Shown here: piece by piece, positions 16,329-23,759 of the stretch
Layout of the letters: every line of letters begins with the position of its first letter
How positions within the stretch are numbered: the first letter of the stretch is position 1
Assembly (NCBI RefSeq): GCF_031624395.1
Contig: NZ_JAMQON010000003.1
Span: 370,023-434,022 of the forward strand
Direction: 5' to 3'
Origin: Halomicroarcula saliterrae
Lineage (GTDB): Archaea; Halobacteriota; Halobacteria; Halobacteriales; Haloarculaceae
Length of the DNA: 64,000 nt
Notes under the pieces: model-generated
Told to the model about the DNA's origin: nothing
The model's input: the letters and a program-made list of their open reading frames with translations, nothing else
Databases searched by the model: none
Translations under genes and position numbers: made by a program

Positions 16329-18425
16329 ATGGCGACCGCCGAGAACACCGAGCTCATCGACCGTTTCGAGGAGTTCTACCGCAACTACTACCGCAACGAG
16401 ATCGGTGAGCTCGCCCAGAAATATCCGAACGACCAGAAGTCGCTGTACATCGACTGGGACGACCTCTACCGCTTCGACCCCGATCTGGCCGACGACTACC
16501 GCACGAAGCCCAGTCAGCTGCAGGAGTTCGCCGAGGAGGCGCTGCGACTGTACGACCTGCCCGTCGACGTCTCGCTCGGGCAGGCCCACGTCCGCGTCCG
16601 AAACCTTCCGGACTCGGAGGATATCCGCGAGATACGCCACGAACACCACGGGAACCTCATCGCGGTACAGGGCATCGTCCGCAAGGCGACCGACGTGCGG
16701 CCCAAAGTCACGGAGGCCGCCTTCGAGTGCCAGCGCTGTGGCACGCTCACCCGGATTCCACAGGCCGCCGGCGACTTCCAGGAACCCCACGAGTGCCAGG
16801 GCTGTGAGCGCCAGGGTCCCTTCCGGCTCAACACCGACCAGTCGCAGTTCATCGACGCCCAGAAGATCCGGGTCCAGGAGTCCCCCGAAGGGCTGCGTGG
16901 CGGCGAGACGCCCCAGTCCATCGACATCAACGTCGAGGACGACATCACCGGTACGGTGACCGCGGGCGACCACGTCCGCGCGACCGGCATCCTCAAGCTC
17001 GACCAGCAAGGGAGCGACCAGGACAAGTCCCCGATGTTCGACATCTACATGGACGGTGTCAGCATCGTCATCGAGGACGAGCAGTTCGAGGACATGGACA
17101 TCACCGACGCCGACAAGAAGGAGATCGTCGAGCTCTCCAACGAGCCCGACATCTACGACCAGATGGTCGGCGCCATCGCGCCCTCCATCTACGGCTACGA
17201 GAAGGAGAAGCTCGCGATGATGCTCCAACTGTTTTCGGGCGTCTCCAAGCAGCTTCCCGACGGGTCGCGTATACGTGGGGACCTCCATATGTTGCTGATA
17301 GGGGACCCTGGTACGGGGAAATCGCAGATGTTGTCGTATATCGAACAAATCGCACCGCGGTCGGTGTACACCTCGGGGAAGGGGTCCTCCAGTGCAGGGC
17401 TAACCGCGGCAGCTGTCCGGGACGACTTCGGCGACGGCCAGCAGTGGACCCTCGAAGCCGGGGCCTTGGTCCTCGCGGACCAGGGTATCGCGGCGGTCGA
17501 CGAGCTGGACAAGATGAGCCCGGAGGACCGGTCGGCGATGCACGAAGCCCTGGAACAGCAGCGCATCAGCGTCTCCAAGGCCGGTATCAACGCCACGTTG
17601 AAATCGCGCTGTTCGCTGCTGGGTGCGGCAAACCCCAAGTACGGCCGCTTCGACCAGTACGAGCCCATCGGCGAGCAGATAGACCTCGAACCCGCCCTGA
17701 TTTCGCGGTTCGACCTCATCTTTACCGTCACCGACAAGCCCGACGAGGAGAAAGACCGGAACCTCGCACAGCACATCGTCCAGACCAACTACGCGGGCGA
17801 ACTCCACACCCACCGGACGAACAACCCGACCTCGAACTACTCCGAGGAGGAGGTCGGCAACGTCACCGACGAGGTGGCCCCGACCATCGAACCCGAACTC
17901 CTCCGGAAGTACATCGCCTACTCGAAGCGAAACTGCTTCCCGACGATGACCGAGGAGGCCAAGGAGACTATCGAGGACTTCTACGTCGACCTGCGGATGA
18001 AAGGTCAGGACGAGGACGCTCCTGTCCCCGTGACGGCCCGGAAACTGGAGGCGCTCGTCCGACTGGCGGAGGCGTCGGCTCGCATCCGGCTCTCGGACAC
18101 CGTCGAGGAGAGCGACGCCGACCGCGCGGTCGAGATCGCCCACTACTGTCTGAAGGAGATCGGCGTGGACCCCGAGACCGGCGAGTTCGACGCCGACGTG
18201 GTCGAGACGGGCACCTCGAAGAGCCAGCGGGACCGCATCCAGAACATCCGCGGCATCATCAACGACATCGAGGACGAGTACGACGAGGGCGCGCCCATCG
18301 ACGTCGTCGTCGAACGCGCGGAGGAGGTCGGCATCGACGAGTCCAAGGCCGAACACGAGATCGAGAAGCTCAAACAGCGCGGCGAGGTGTACGAGCCCCG
18401 CACGGACCACCTCCGAACGACCTGA
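16329..18425 (+). CDS. mcm: Replicative DNA helicase MCM
   Basis: This 698-residue MCM is the ring helicase that unwinds DNA at replication forks. The N-terminal domain includes a zinc-binding region (CQRCGTLTR and CQGCERQG) and an OB fold. The AAA+ motor shows GDPGTGKS (Walker A, from residue 325), AAVDELDKM (Walker B) and ISRFDLIF (arginine finger region). A winged helix ends the protein. No intein interrupts it, although haloarchaeal MCMs often carry inteins at the Walker A site. Codon use shifts sharply at 17270-17410, exactly around that site, to codons such as TTG, ATA, CTA, AGT and GGG that are rare in the rest of the gene; see the findings. Confidence 0.97.
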   Translation: MATAENTELIDRFEEFYRNYYRNEIGELAQKYPNDQKSLYIDWDDLYRFDPDLADDYRTKPSQLQEFAEEALRLYDLPVDVSLGQAHVRVRNLPDSEDIREIRHEHHGNLIAVQGIVRKATDVRPKVTEAAFECQRCGTLTRIPQAAGDFQEPHECQGCERQGPFRLNTDQSQFIDAQKIRVQESPEGLRGGETPQSIDINVEDDITGTVTAGDHVRATGILKLDQQGSDQDKSPMFDIYMDGVSIVIEDEQFEDMDITDADKKEIVELSNEPDIYDQMVGAIAPSIYGYEKEKLAMMLQLFSGVSKQLPDGSRIRGDLHMLLIGDPGTGKSQMLSYIEQIAPRSVYTSGKGSSSAGLTAAAVRDDFGDGQQWTLEAGALVLADQGIAAVDELDKMSPEDRSAMHEALEQQRISVSKAGINATLKSRCSLLGAANPKYGRFDQYEPIGEQIDLEPALISRFDLIFTVTDKPDEEKDRNLAQHIVQTNYAGELHTHRTNNPTSNYSEEEVGNVTDEVAPTIEPELLRKYIAYSKRNCFPTMTEEAKETIEDFYVDLRMKGQDEDAPVPVTARKLEALVRLAEASARIRLSDTVEESDADRAVEIAHYCLKEIGVDPETGEFDADVVETGTSKSQRDRIQNIRGIINDIEDEYDEGAPIDVVVERAEEVGIDESKAEHEIEKLKQRGEVYEPRTDHLRTT

Positions 18426-18697
18426 TGGACCGGATCAGCGCGCTCAGAAACGTCGAGGAAGCGCTCGCGGCATTCGAGGACGGCGAGTGCTCGCTCTCGG
18501 AGCTCGAAGCCGACGTTCGCGGGGTGTTGCGGACCTACGCGGCCGACTTCGAGGGCGACCTGCGGGCCTATCGCGCGAGCGGAACGGGGCCGGTCGACGG
18601 GCTCGTCGTTCTCGCCCCCTCCTCGGCGGCGGCCCGCGACCGGGTCGCCGCGCTGGTGGACGACCCCGGCGAATTCACTGTCTCACCGGCCGAGTGA
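18425..18697 (+). CDS. Small conserved haloarchaeal protein following mcm (DUF7854-like)
   Basis: This 90-residue acidic protein starts at an ATG whose A is the last base of the mcm stop codon (TGATG), so translation is probably coupled to mcm. The first half is helical with many Glu and Leu (LRNVEEALAAFEDGE, LSELEADVRGVLRTYAADF). The second half has GLVVLAPSSAAARDRVAALV and looks like a small alpha/beta unit. It has no membrane segment or metal site. Its constant place after mcm in haloarchaea suggests a link to replication or nucleoid functions, but the function is not known to me. Confidence 0.72.
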   Translation: MDRISALRNVEEALAAFEDGECSLSELEADVRGVLRTYAADFEGDLRAYRASGTGPVDGLVVLAPSSAAARDRVAALVDDPGEFTVSPAE

Positions 18698-18813
18698 GGT
18701 TGCCGGCCGTGCTTCGCGCAGCGGTTCCTCACCGACGAGTGGCGAATCTATCCGGCCGTGAGAGCCGGTATACAGGGAAGCTGTTTTGGTGACGGGGGGT
18801 GAGTACCCATCCT

Positions 18814-19389
18814 ATGAGTGAGCTGCGTGCGGCGGTCGGTGACGCCACGGCGGCGCTGGTGTGTGCCTCGTCGATGGGGCCGGAGAACGGCTGTCTGGAG
18901 CTGCTGTCCGCGGCGACCGCGGAGACGACGGTGCTGTGGGTCACCTACACCCGCTCGCCCTCGGACTGTCTGGAGCACTATCGCGAGGCCGGCGCTGCGG
19001 GGTCGCTGTCGGTCATCGCCGTCGGCGACATGTCGACCGACACGCCCGACGCAGCGGACGTGACTGTCAAGTCGGTCTCGACGCCCGACGACCTGACGGG
19101 ACTGGGTATCACGCTCAGTCAGGCGCTTTCGACCCACGAGGACGCCATCATCTGTTTCGACTCGCTGACCGTGTTACTCCAGTACGTCGACCACGAGACG
19201 GCCTACGAGTTCCTCAACGCGGTCACCGGCCACCTCTATGCGGCCGACGCCAGAGCGCACTTCCACCTCGACCCGGCCGCCCACGACAGCCAAACCGTCG
19301 ACGCGCTCGCGTCGCTGTTCGACGTCATCGTGGAGCGCGACGACGGCGAGTGGTCGGCCCGTCGCCGGAGATTGTTGCACCAGAGCTAG
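18814..19389 (+). CDS. RecA/KaiC-like haloarchaeal protein (DUF7504-like)
   Basis: This 191-residue protein resembles a RecA fold without a full P-loop. Its first strand region, ALVCASSMGPENGC, occupies the Walker A place but lacks GKT. Later strands read TTVLWVTYTRSPSDCL, DAIICFDSLTVLLQY (Walker B-like) and DVIVERDDGEW. It resembles the product of the gene at 665 in size and layout. The ATG at 18814 is chosen; an in-frame GTG at 18799 would add five residues. It opens a run of haloarchaeal conserved genes of unknown role between mcm and tfb. Confidence 0.75.
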   Translation: MSELRAAVGDATAALVCASSMGPENGCLELLSAATAETTVLWVTYTRSPSDCLEHYREAGAAGSLSVIAVGDMSTDTPDAADVTVKSVSTPDDLTGLGITLSQALSTHEDAIICFDSLTVLLQYVDHETAYEFLNAVTGHLYAADARAHFHLDPAAHDSQTVDALASLFDVIVERDDGEWSARRRRLLHQS

Positions 19390-19427
19390 CACAAATTTTA
19401 ATCACGGGACCGCCGTCACTCCGGCCC

Positions 19428-19763
19428 GTGTTACTGGTCGTCACTTACACGCGCGGCGCGCGCCGCGACCTGCGGAACGTCTGTCGGGCCCACGAGACGT
19501 GTGTCGTCCGGCAGTTCGGCAGGGCCGCGCTGCTCTCCGCGACGGAGTTCGGGGCGTTTCAGGCGCTCAGGCTCCGCGAGAAACACGGCCTCGACGTCCA
19601 GATAGAGCGGGTTCGCCCGTTCGAGCCGAGCGACGTCCCGGCCCGCGTCCGCGAGGCCGCCACGGCATACGAGAACCGTGCGAACGCGTCGACGCCGTAC
19701 CGGCAGTTCGCCGCCGGGCGGGAGCTGCCCTCCGTCGAACAGCTGCGGGGTGAGGAGCTGTGA
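19428..19763 (+). CDS. Conserved haloarchaeal protein of 111 residues (DUF7855-like)
   Basis: The gene starts with GTG at 19428, about 26 bases after a TATA-like ATTTTAAT element, which supports leaderless expression from this start. The product begins LLVVTYTRGARRDLRNVCR, a strand and basic helix, continues with a helix LSATEFGAFQALRLREKHG and ends with a Glu-rich helix. There are two Cys (CRAHETC). It has no membrane segment. The stop codon overlaps the next gene (GTGA), so the two are probably made together. I do not know its function. Confidence 0.72.
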   Translation: MLLVVTYTRGARRDLRNVCRAHETCVVRQFGRAALLSATEFGAFQALRLREKHGLDVQIERVRPFEPSDVPARVREAATAYENRANASTPYRQFAAGRELPSVEQLRGEEL

Positions 19764-20569
19764 AGCTGTGCGTCCGTGGGACGACCTACGAGGGGACCGC
19801 CGTCGACCTCCGGCACCGACCCGTCGACGGCGGGGCCGTGGCCGCGGCCGTTCGCGGCGAGCGGTGGCTCCCGGCCGTCGACGCCCCGCCGGCCCCGCTG
19901 GTGTACCACTACTGCGGTCACGCCCGGCCGGGCATGGGGCTCAGGACGAAGACGGCGCTCGCGGCGGCCGCCCGGTCACGGGGCCACGAGACCGCCTACG
20001 ACGACGAAATCACGGCGCTGCGCGAGAGACTGGCCGCCCTCGACCGCTCGGAACCCGAACTCCCCAGCGCTCGCGACCCCGTCGACGGCGAGCGTCTCGC
20101 CGAGTTGCGGGAGACGGTCGCAGCGGCGCGTGGCCGGCTGCAGGCCCGCGAGGCGGTCGGGGCCGAGACGACCGCGGTCGAACAGGCGGTCCGTGAGGCC
20201 ACCCGGACCCTCTCGGAGCGCGAGACCGAGCGGACGGCCGCCGAAGAGAGCCGCCGACAGCGACGCGAGCGGGCCCGGGGGTACCGGGACCGGCGGGCGG
20301 AACACCGACGCCTCGCGGACCGACTGGCGAACCGCCGGCGTGACGCCCGGCGCGAACTCGTCGCGACCGTCTCCGACCGGTTCGCGACGGCGCTGGACGC
20401 CCTCCCCGGGCCGACGCCGAGCGACCCCTTCGACGCGCCGGCGGTGCCGGCCGCGCTGGCGGTTCTCCGGCTGGCCCGGACCGACGCGCCCGTGGTGCTC
20501 GAAACCGACCGCTTCCGGAGCCCGGCGGCCGCGGCCGACCGGCTCGGGGCCCCGGTCGTCCGGTGCTGA
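19760..20569 (+). CDS. Conserved haloarchaeal coiled-coil protein (DUF7856-like)
   Basis: This 269-residue protein has a GTG start inside the previous stop codon. The first 75 residues form a small alpha/beta part (LCVRGTTYEG, PAPLVYHYCGHARPGMG). From about residue 85 to 190 there is a long Arg/Glu-rich coiled coil (LRERLAALDRSEPELP, ETERTAAEESRRQRRERA). A C-terminal globular part ends in TDAPVVLETDRFRSPAAA. A coiled coil between two folded ends suggests a scaffold or partner-binding protein, perhaps for the MinD-like ATPase encoded downstream. That link rests on position only. Confidence 0.7.
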   Translation: MKLCVRGTTYEGTAVDLRHRPVDGGAVAAAVRGERWLPAVDAPPAPLVYHYCGHARPGMGLRTKTALAAAARSRGHETAYDDEITALRERLAALDRSEPELPSARDPVDGERLAELRETVAAARGRLQAREAVGAETTAVEQAVREATRTLSERETERTAAEESRRQRRERARGYRDRRAEHRRLADRLANRRRDARRELVATVSDRFATALDALPGPTPSDPFDAPAVPAALAVLRLARTDAPVVLETDRFRSPAAAADRLGAPVVRC

Positions 20570-20602
20570 GATTTAAGTCCGAACGGGCGACCACTCCTCG
20601 CC

Positions 20603-21379
20603 ATGGTTACGTTCGACTGTACGACCAGCCACCACGACGGAGTGACGCTGGTCGCCGCCTACCTGCGTGATATCGAGGTGCCCACCCGGGTGGCCGTTCG
20701 GAATCGCCTCGACGGCCCGGTGTGGCCGCCCCGGAGCGAGGGGCTGCCCGAGGCGGGCTGGACCGAGACCGGCTTCTCGGGCGTCGTCGGTTCCGGGTCG
20801 ACGGCGCTGGGCTATGCGACCCCCGCCCCGCCCGCGGAACCGCCGGCCGAACTCGTCGACGCCGTCACGGTCCCCGACGCCGAGCGAACCGAGACGCCGG
20901 CCGACGTCGTTCGCGAACTCGGCGACCCGTCGCCGCCGAGCGATGCGATTCCGGCCGCGGACGGCCCGGGGACAGCGGCCCCGAGGGCCACCGACTCGCT
21001 CGCTCCGGCGGTCAATCAGCCGACCACTGACGGCCCCGAGACACGGGGGGCCTCGCTCGCGGACGCGCAGGACACCGACTCGTCGGTCGAGCCAGCGCCC
21101 GACAGCCCCGACGAGCGGGCACAGCTCCCGTCGGCCGTCGGCCCGTGGATGGCAGAGATGGCCCGCCGAGTCGAGACCGCCGAGGCCCTCTCGGCGGCGG
21201 AGACCGTCCCCGACGCGACGGACGCGGTCCGCGATGCCGGCGGCCTGGCCGAGGTGCGGGCTCTCGCCGACGCACCCGACGAACGGCGACTCCGACTGGT
21301 CGCCCGTCGTGCCCGTCGGCTCGCACAGCGACGGTCGGCAGCGACGGTTCCGGTCGAGACGCTGTCGACACTGGCATGA
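20603..21379 (+). CDS. Conserved haloarchaeal protein with disordered middle (DUF7857-like)
   Basis: This 258-residue protein starts at an ATG preceded by GAGATTTAAG about 30 bases upstream. The first 95 residues are folded (DGVTLVAAYLRDIEVPTRVAV is cut here as VTLVAAYLRDIEVP and TRVAVRNRLDGPVWPP) and end with a Trp-containing turn. Residues from about 95 to 185 are rich in Pro, Ala, Thr and Asp and probably disordered. The last 70 residues are helical and Arg-rich (RRLRLVARRARRLAQRR-like). Its stop overlaps the ATG of the MinD-like gene (ATGA). The function is unknown to me; it may be a partner of that ATPase. Confidence 0.7.
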   Translation: MVTFDCTTSHHDGVTLVAAYLRDIEVPTRVAVRNRLDGPVWPPRSEGLPEAGWTETGFSGVVGSGSTALGYATPAPPAEPPAELVDAVTVPDAERTETPADVVRELGDPSPPSDAIPAADGPGTAAPRATDSLAPAVNQPTTDGPETRGASLADAQDTDSSVEPAPDSPDERAQLPSAVGPWMAEMARRVETAEALSAAETVPDATDAVRDAGGLAEVRALADAPDERRLRLVARRARRLAQRRSAATVPVETLSTLA

Positions 21380-22041
21380 TTCTGGCCGTCACTGGGGGGA
21401 AAGGCGGCGTCGGGAAGTCGACGGTCGCCTACAACCTCGCGGCCCAGCTCGACGGCGTCGTCGTGGACGGCGACCTCGCGATGGCCGACCTCCCGGCGAG
21501 CCACGGCCCGGACCTCCACGACGTGCTGGCTGGCCGGGCCGCGGTCGAGGAAGCGGTCCGCGAGGACGGACCGGTGACGATGGTTCCCTGCGGCCGCACG
21601 CTCGCCGGCGCGCGGGCCGTCGAGCCGACGCGACTGGCCGACGCCCTCGAACGGCTCGACCGCGCTCACCGCTGGGTCGTCGTGGACTCGCCGGCCGGGC
21701 TCCGTGCCGACGTGGGACTCCCCCTTTCGGTCGCCGACGCGACGGTGCTGGTGACGACGAACTCGACGGCCGCCGTCGCCGACGCCCTGCGGGTCCGCGA
21801 GCTGGCCAGGGAACTGGACGCCGGGCTCTGTCGGGTGGTTCTCAACCGGACCGGACCGGAGCCCGCGACCGACTCCGTCGCCGACCGGTTCGGGGCGCCC
21901 GTCGTCTCGGTCCCCGACAGCGACGACCTCGCGGCGGCACAGCGCCACGGCCACCCGGTCGACCGGACGGCGCCCGACTCGCCCGCGGCGAACGCCTTCG
22001 AGGCGCTCGCGGCCGCCGTCTACTCCTGTAGCTCCGTGTAG
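21376..22041 (+). CDS. MinD/ParA-like P-loop ATPase
   Basis: This 221-residue deviant-Walker ATPase begins MILAVTGGKGGVGKSTVAYN, with the signature lysine (KGGVGKS) at the N-terminus. VVDGDLAMADLP is the switch I region, and WVVVDSPAGL the Walker B. A late Asn-rich strand, VVLNRTGPEP, completes the fold. Such proteins position cell components or partition DNA. It is shorter than typical MinD and lacks an evident amphipathic membrane-binding C-terminal helix. It overlaps the preceding gene by ATGA, and its end overlaps the convergent tfb gene by 22 bases. Confidence 0.88.
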   Translation: MILAVTGGKGGVGKSTVAYNLAAQLDGVVVDGDLAMADLPASHGPDLHDVLAGRAAVEEAVREDGPVTMVPCGRTLAGARAVEPTRLADALERLDRAHRWVVVDSPAGLRADVGLPLSVADATVLVTTNSTAAVADALRVRELARELDAGLCRVVLNRTGPEPATDSVADRFGAPVVSVPDSDDLAAAQRHGHPVDRTAPDSPAANAFEALAAAVYSCSSV

Positions 22042-22880
22042 GTGTTCCGCAGCGTGACGGGGGTCACGTCGGCCGCCGCGGCGGCGTCGGCCTGCGTGAG
22101 TTCGACGTCCCGTTCCTGGGTCGCGGTGTAGAGACACGCGGCCGCGACGCCGGCCGGGTTTCGACCGCCGATGAGCCCACGCTCCCGGGCCTCGTCGACG
22201 AGTTGCTCCGCCCGGTTTCGGACGCCGTCCGGCAGGCCGAGCGCCGTCGCAAAGCGCGGGACGTACTCCCGCGGGTCGATGGGCCCCGTCGGCAGCCCCA
22301 GCTCGCGGTTCAGCGCGTCGTAGGCCGCCCGGAGTTCGTCGGGGTCGGCGCGGGCGGCTCGACAGAGCTCTTCGACGGTCCGGGCGACCCCCTCGGTGCG
22401 ACAGGTGGCATACACCGTCGCAGCGGCGAACCCCTCCAGCGAGCGACCTTGGAGCAGGTCCGCCTTCTGTGCCGACTCGAAGAGGACGCAGGCCCGGTCG
22501 CGGATGGCCGCCGAGAGCCCCAGCGAGCCGACGATGCGCCGGATCTCCGTGAACGCGTACACCTGATTGCGCTCGCGCTTTGAGCTGACCTGTGCCCGGC
22601 GGTGTTGCCGTCGCAACCGCGCCATCTGCCGGCGCTTGCGCCCCTTGAGCCGTGTCGACCGGCCGATCTCCGTCGAGAGACCACGGTCGTGTCGCGACCG
22701 GGTCAGTGGCGCGCCGGTGCGGGCGCTGTCGGTGTCGTCGTCCTCGAAGTTCCGCCACTCCGGTCCCCGGTCGATGCTGTCCTCGCCGACGACCAGCCCG
22801 CAGTGGGAACACACGGTCTCACAGCCGTCCTGTTTCAGCGCTCCGTCACACTCCGGACAACCCGACGTTGTCGTGCTCAT
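22020..22880 (-). CDS. tfb: Transcription initiation factor TFB (archaeal TFIIB)
   Basis: This 286-residue general transcription factor recruits RNA polymerase to TBP-bound promoters. The N-terminal zinc ribbon has C8/C11 and C24/C27 (CPECDG, CSHCGLVV), followed by the B-reader region with GPEWRNFEDDD. Two cyclin repeats follow, the first with FEITRIV-like YAFTEIRRIVGSLGLS and the second with NRAEQLVDEARERGL and GVAAACLYTATQ. Haloarchaea carry several TFBs with partly different targets, so the number cannot be assigned. Convergent overlap with the MinD-like gene may cause transcriptional interference. Confidence 0.95.
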   Translation of the reverse strand: MSTTTSGCPECDGALKQDGCETVCSHCGLVVGEDSIDRGPEWRNFEDDDTDSARTGAPLTRSRHDRGLSTEIGRSTRLKGRKRRQMARLRRQHRRAQVSSKRERNQVYAFTEIRRIVGSLGLSAAIRDRACVLFESAQKADLLQGRSLEGFAAATVYATCRTEGVARTVEELCRAARADPDELRAAYDALNRELGLPTGPIDPREYVPRFATALGLPDGVRNRAEQLVDEARERGLIGGRNPAGVAAACLYTATQERDVELTQADAAAAADVTPVTLRNTYTELQE

Positions 22881-22955
22881 ACTCGACGCTACGCTCGCCG
22901 GGATGGTTAAAAAACCGACGGCTCGGGCGGTTAGCGGCCGATTCAGAGCTAAATC

Positions 22956-22976
22956 ACCTACCGGTTACCGGTAGGT
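22956..22976. promoter_or_regulatory. Perfect 21-base palindrome between tfb and the gene at 23051
   Basis: ACCTACCGGT-T-ACCGGTAGGT is a perfect palindrome with ten-base arms around one central base. It lies in the divergent spacer, 76 bases upstream of the tfb start and 75 bases upstream of the other start. That equal spacing and the perfect symmetry suggest an operator for a dimeric regulator controlling both genes. A TATA-like TATTAAATT near 23019 serves the rightward gene. Confidence 0.6.
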
Positions 22977-23050
22977 AACAGCTCCGGCCGGAGGCGCGTT
23001 CGCTCCGACGAGCGCCACTATTAAATTCCGAGCGGCAGAAGCAGATACCA

Positions 23051-23545
23051 ATGGGGCTCGCCGAGATCGCCGCCGGCATCGAAGTGACCGAGCACCAGCG
23101 CGAGCACGGCGTCGCGGCCGTCGACGACACGGAGTCGTCGCTGGCCGAGCGGCTCCGGCCGTTCGCCGACCAGTTGCCCTGTGGCCCGGACGCCGCGGCG
23201 ACCGTCGTCGACGCGTACGCGAGCGGTCGCGCCGTCGACGACTGCGGTCACGTCGCCGACGTGCCGCCGGTGACCGCCGCCAAGACGCTCCACCTGCTGG
23301 GCGAGCAGGTGTCCCCGGTCGGTCCACAGGGCCGCGATATCGTCGACGATTGGCTCGACGGGCGCCTCTCCCGCAGCGACGCGATGGCGCTTGCCGGCGT
23401 CGGCGAGCGCACCTTCGCCCTGGCGGCCTACGTCGAGAGCCACGACCCGCTGCCGGAGGCCCGCGACGCCGTGGAGGGGGCGCTCGAAACGGAGGACGAG
23501 GACCCGCTGGGGGAGGCGCGCAGCGACGTCGGCGAGCTGCTGTGA
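23051..23545 (+). CDS. Conserved haloarchaeal protein of 164 residues (DUF7858-like)
   Basis: This acidic, mostly helical protein starts at an ATG about 26 bases after TATTAAATT, fitting a leaderless transcript. It contains EVTEHQREHGVAAVDD near the start, three scattered Cys, and a helix-turn-helix-like stretch DDWLDGRLSRSDAMALAGVG followed by ERTFALAAYVES. There is no membrane segment. Its last codons (DVGELL) and stop codon are part of a roughly 61-base tandem repeat that continues downstream. The function is unknown; the HTH-like stretch is only a suggestion of DNA binding. Confidence 0.7.
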   Translation: MGLAEIAAGIEVTEHQREHGVAAVDDTESSLAERLRPFADQLPCGPDAAATVVDAYASGRAVDDCGHVADVPPVTAAKTLHLLGEQVSPVGPQGRDIVDDWLDGRLSRSDAMALAGVGERTFALAAYVESHDPLPEARDAVEGALETEDEDPLGEARSDVGELL

Positions 23546-23705
23546 ATCCCTGTGTGAACGAAATCTGGGCTACGTCGCTGTTGGTCGACGTCGGCGAGCT
23601 GCTGTGAATCCCTGTGTGAACGAAATCTCGGCTACGTCGCTGGTAAAGCGTCGGCGAGCTGTTGTGACTCCTGTGTGAACGAAATCTGGGCTACGTCACT
23701 AGTTC
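23524..23705 (+). repeat. Three tandem copies of a ~61-base unit beginning inside a coding region
   Basis: The unit starts CGACGTCGGCGAGCTGCTGT at 23524, restarts at 23586 with only scattered differences, and appears a third time from about 23648 as GCGTCGGCGAGCTGTTGT. Each copy continues with GTGTGAACGAAATCT and a CTACGTC element. Periods are 62 and then 60 bases. The first copy carries the last six codons and stop of the upstream gene, so the array grew from the gene's 3' end. It fills most of the 214 bases before the GCS2-like gene. There are no spacers, so it is not a CRISPR. Confidence 0.85.
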
Positions 23706-23759
23706 TGTCACTCTCTCGGCTGGACCACGCTTTTCACCTCTCGACGAGAACCCGGGGGT

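Noticed and set aside
16329..18425. Intein in mcm
   Set aside because: The reading frame is continuous through Walker A and has the normal MCM length. Only a codon-usage change remains.
23524..23705. CRISPR array
   Set aside because: The copies are directly adjacent with no spacers, and no cas gene is in the window.
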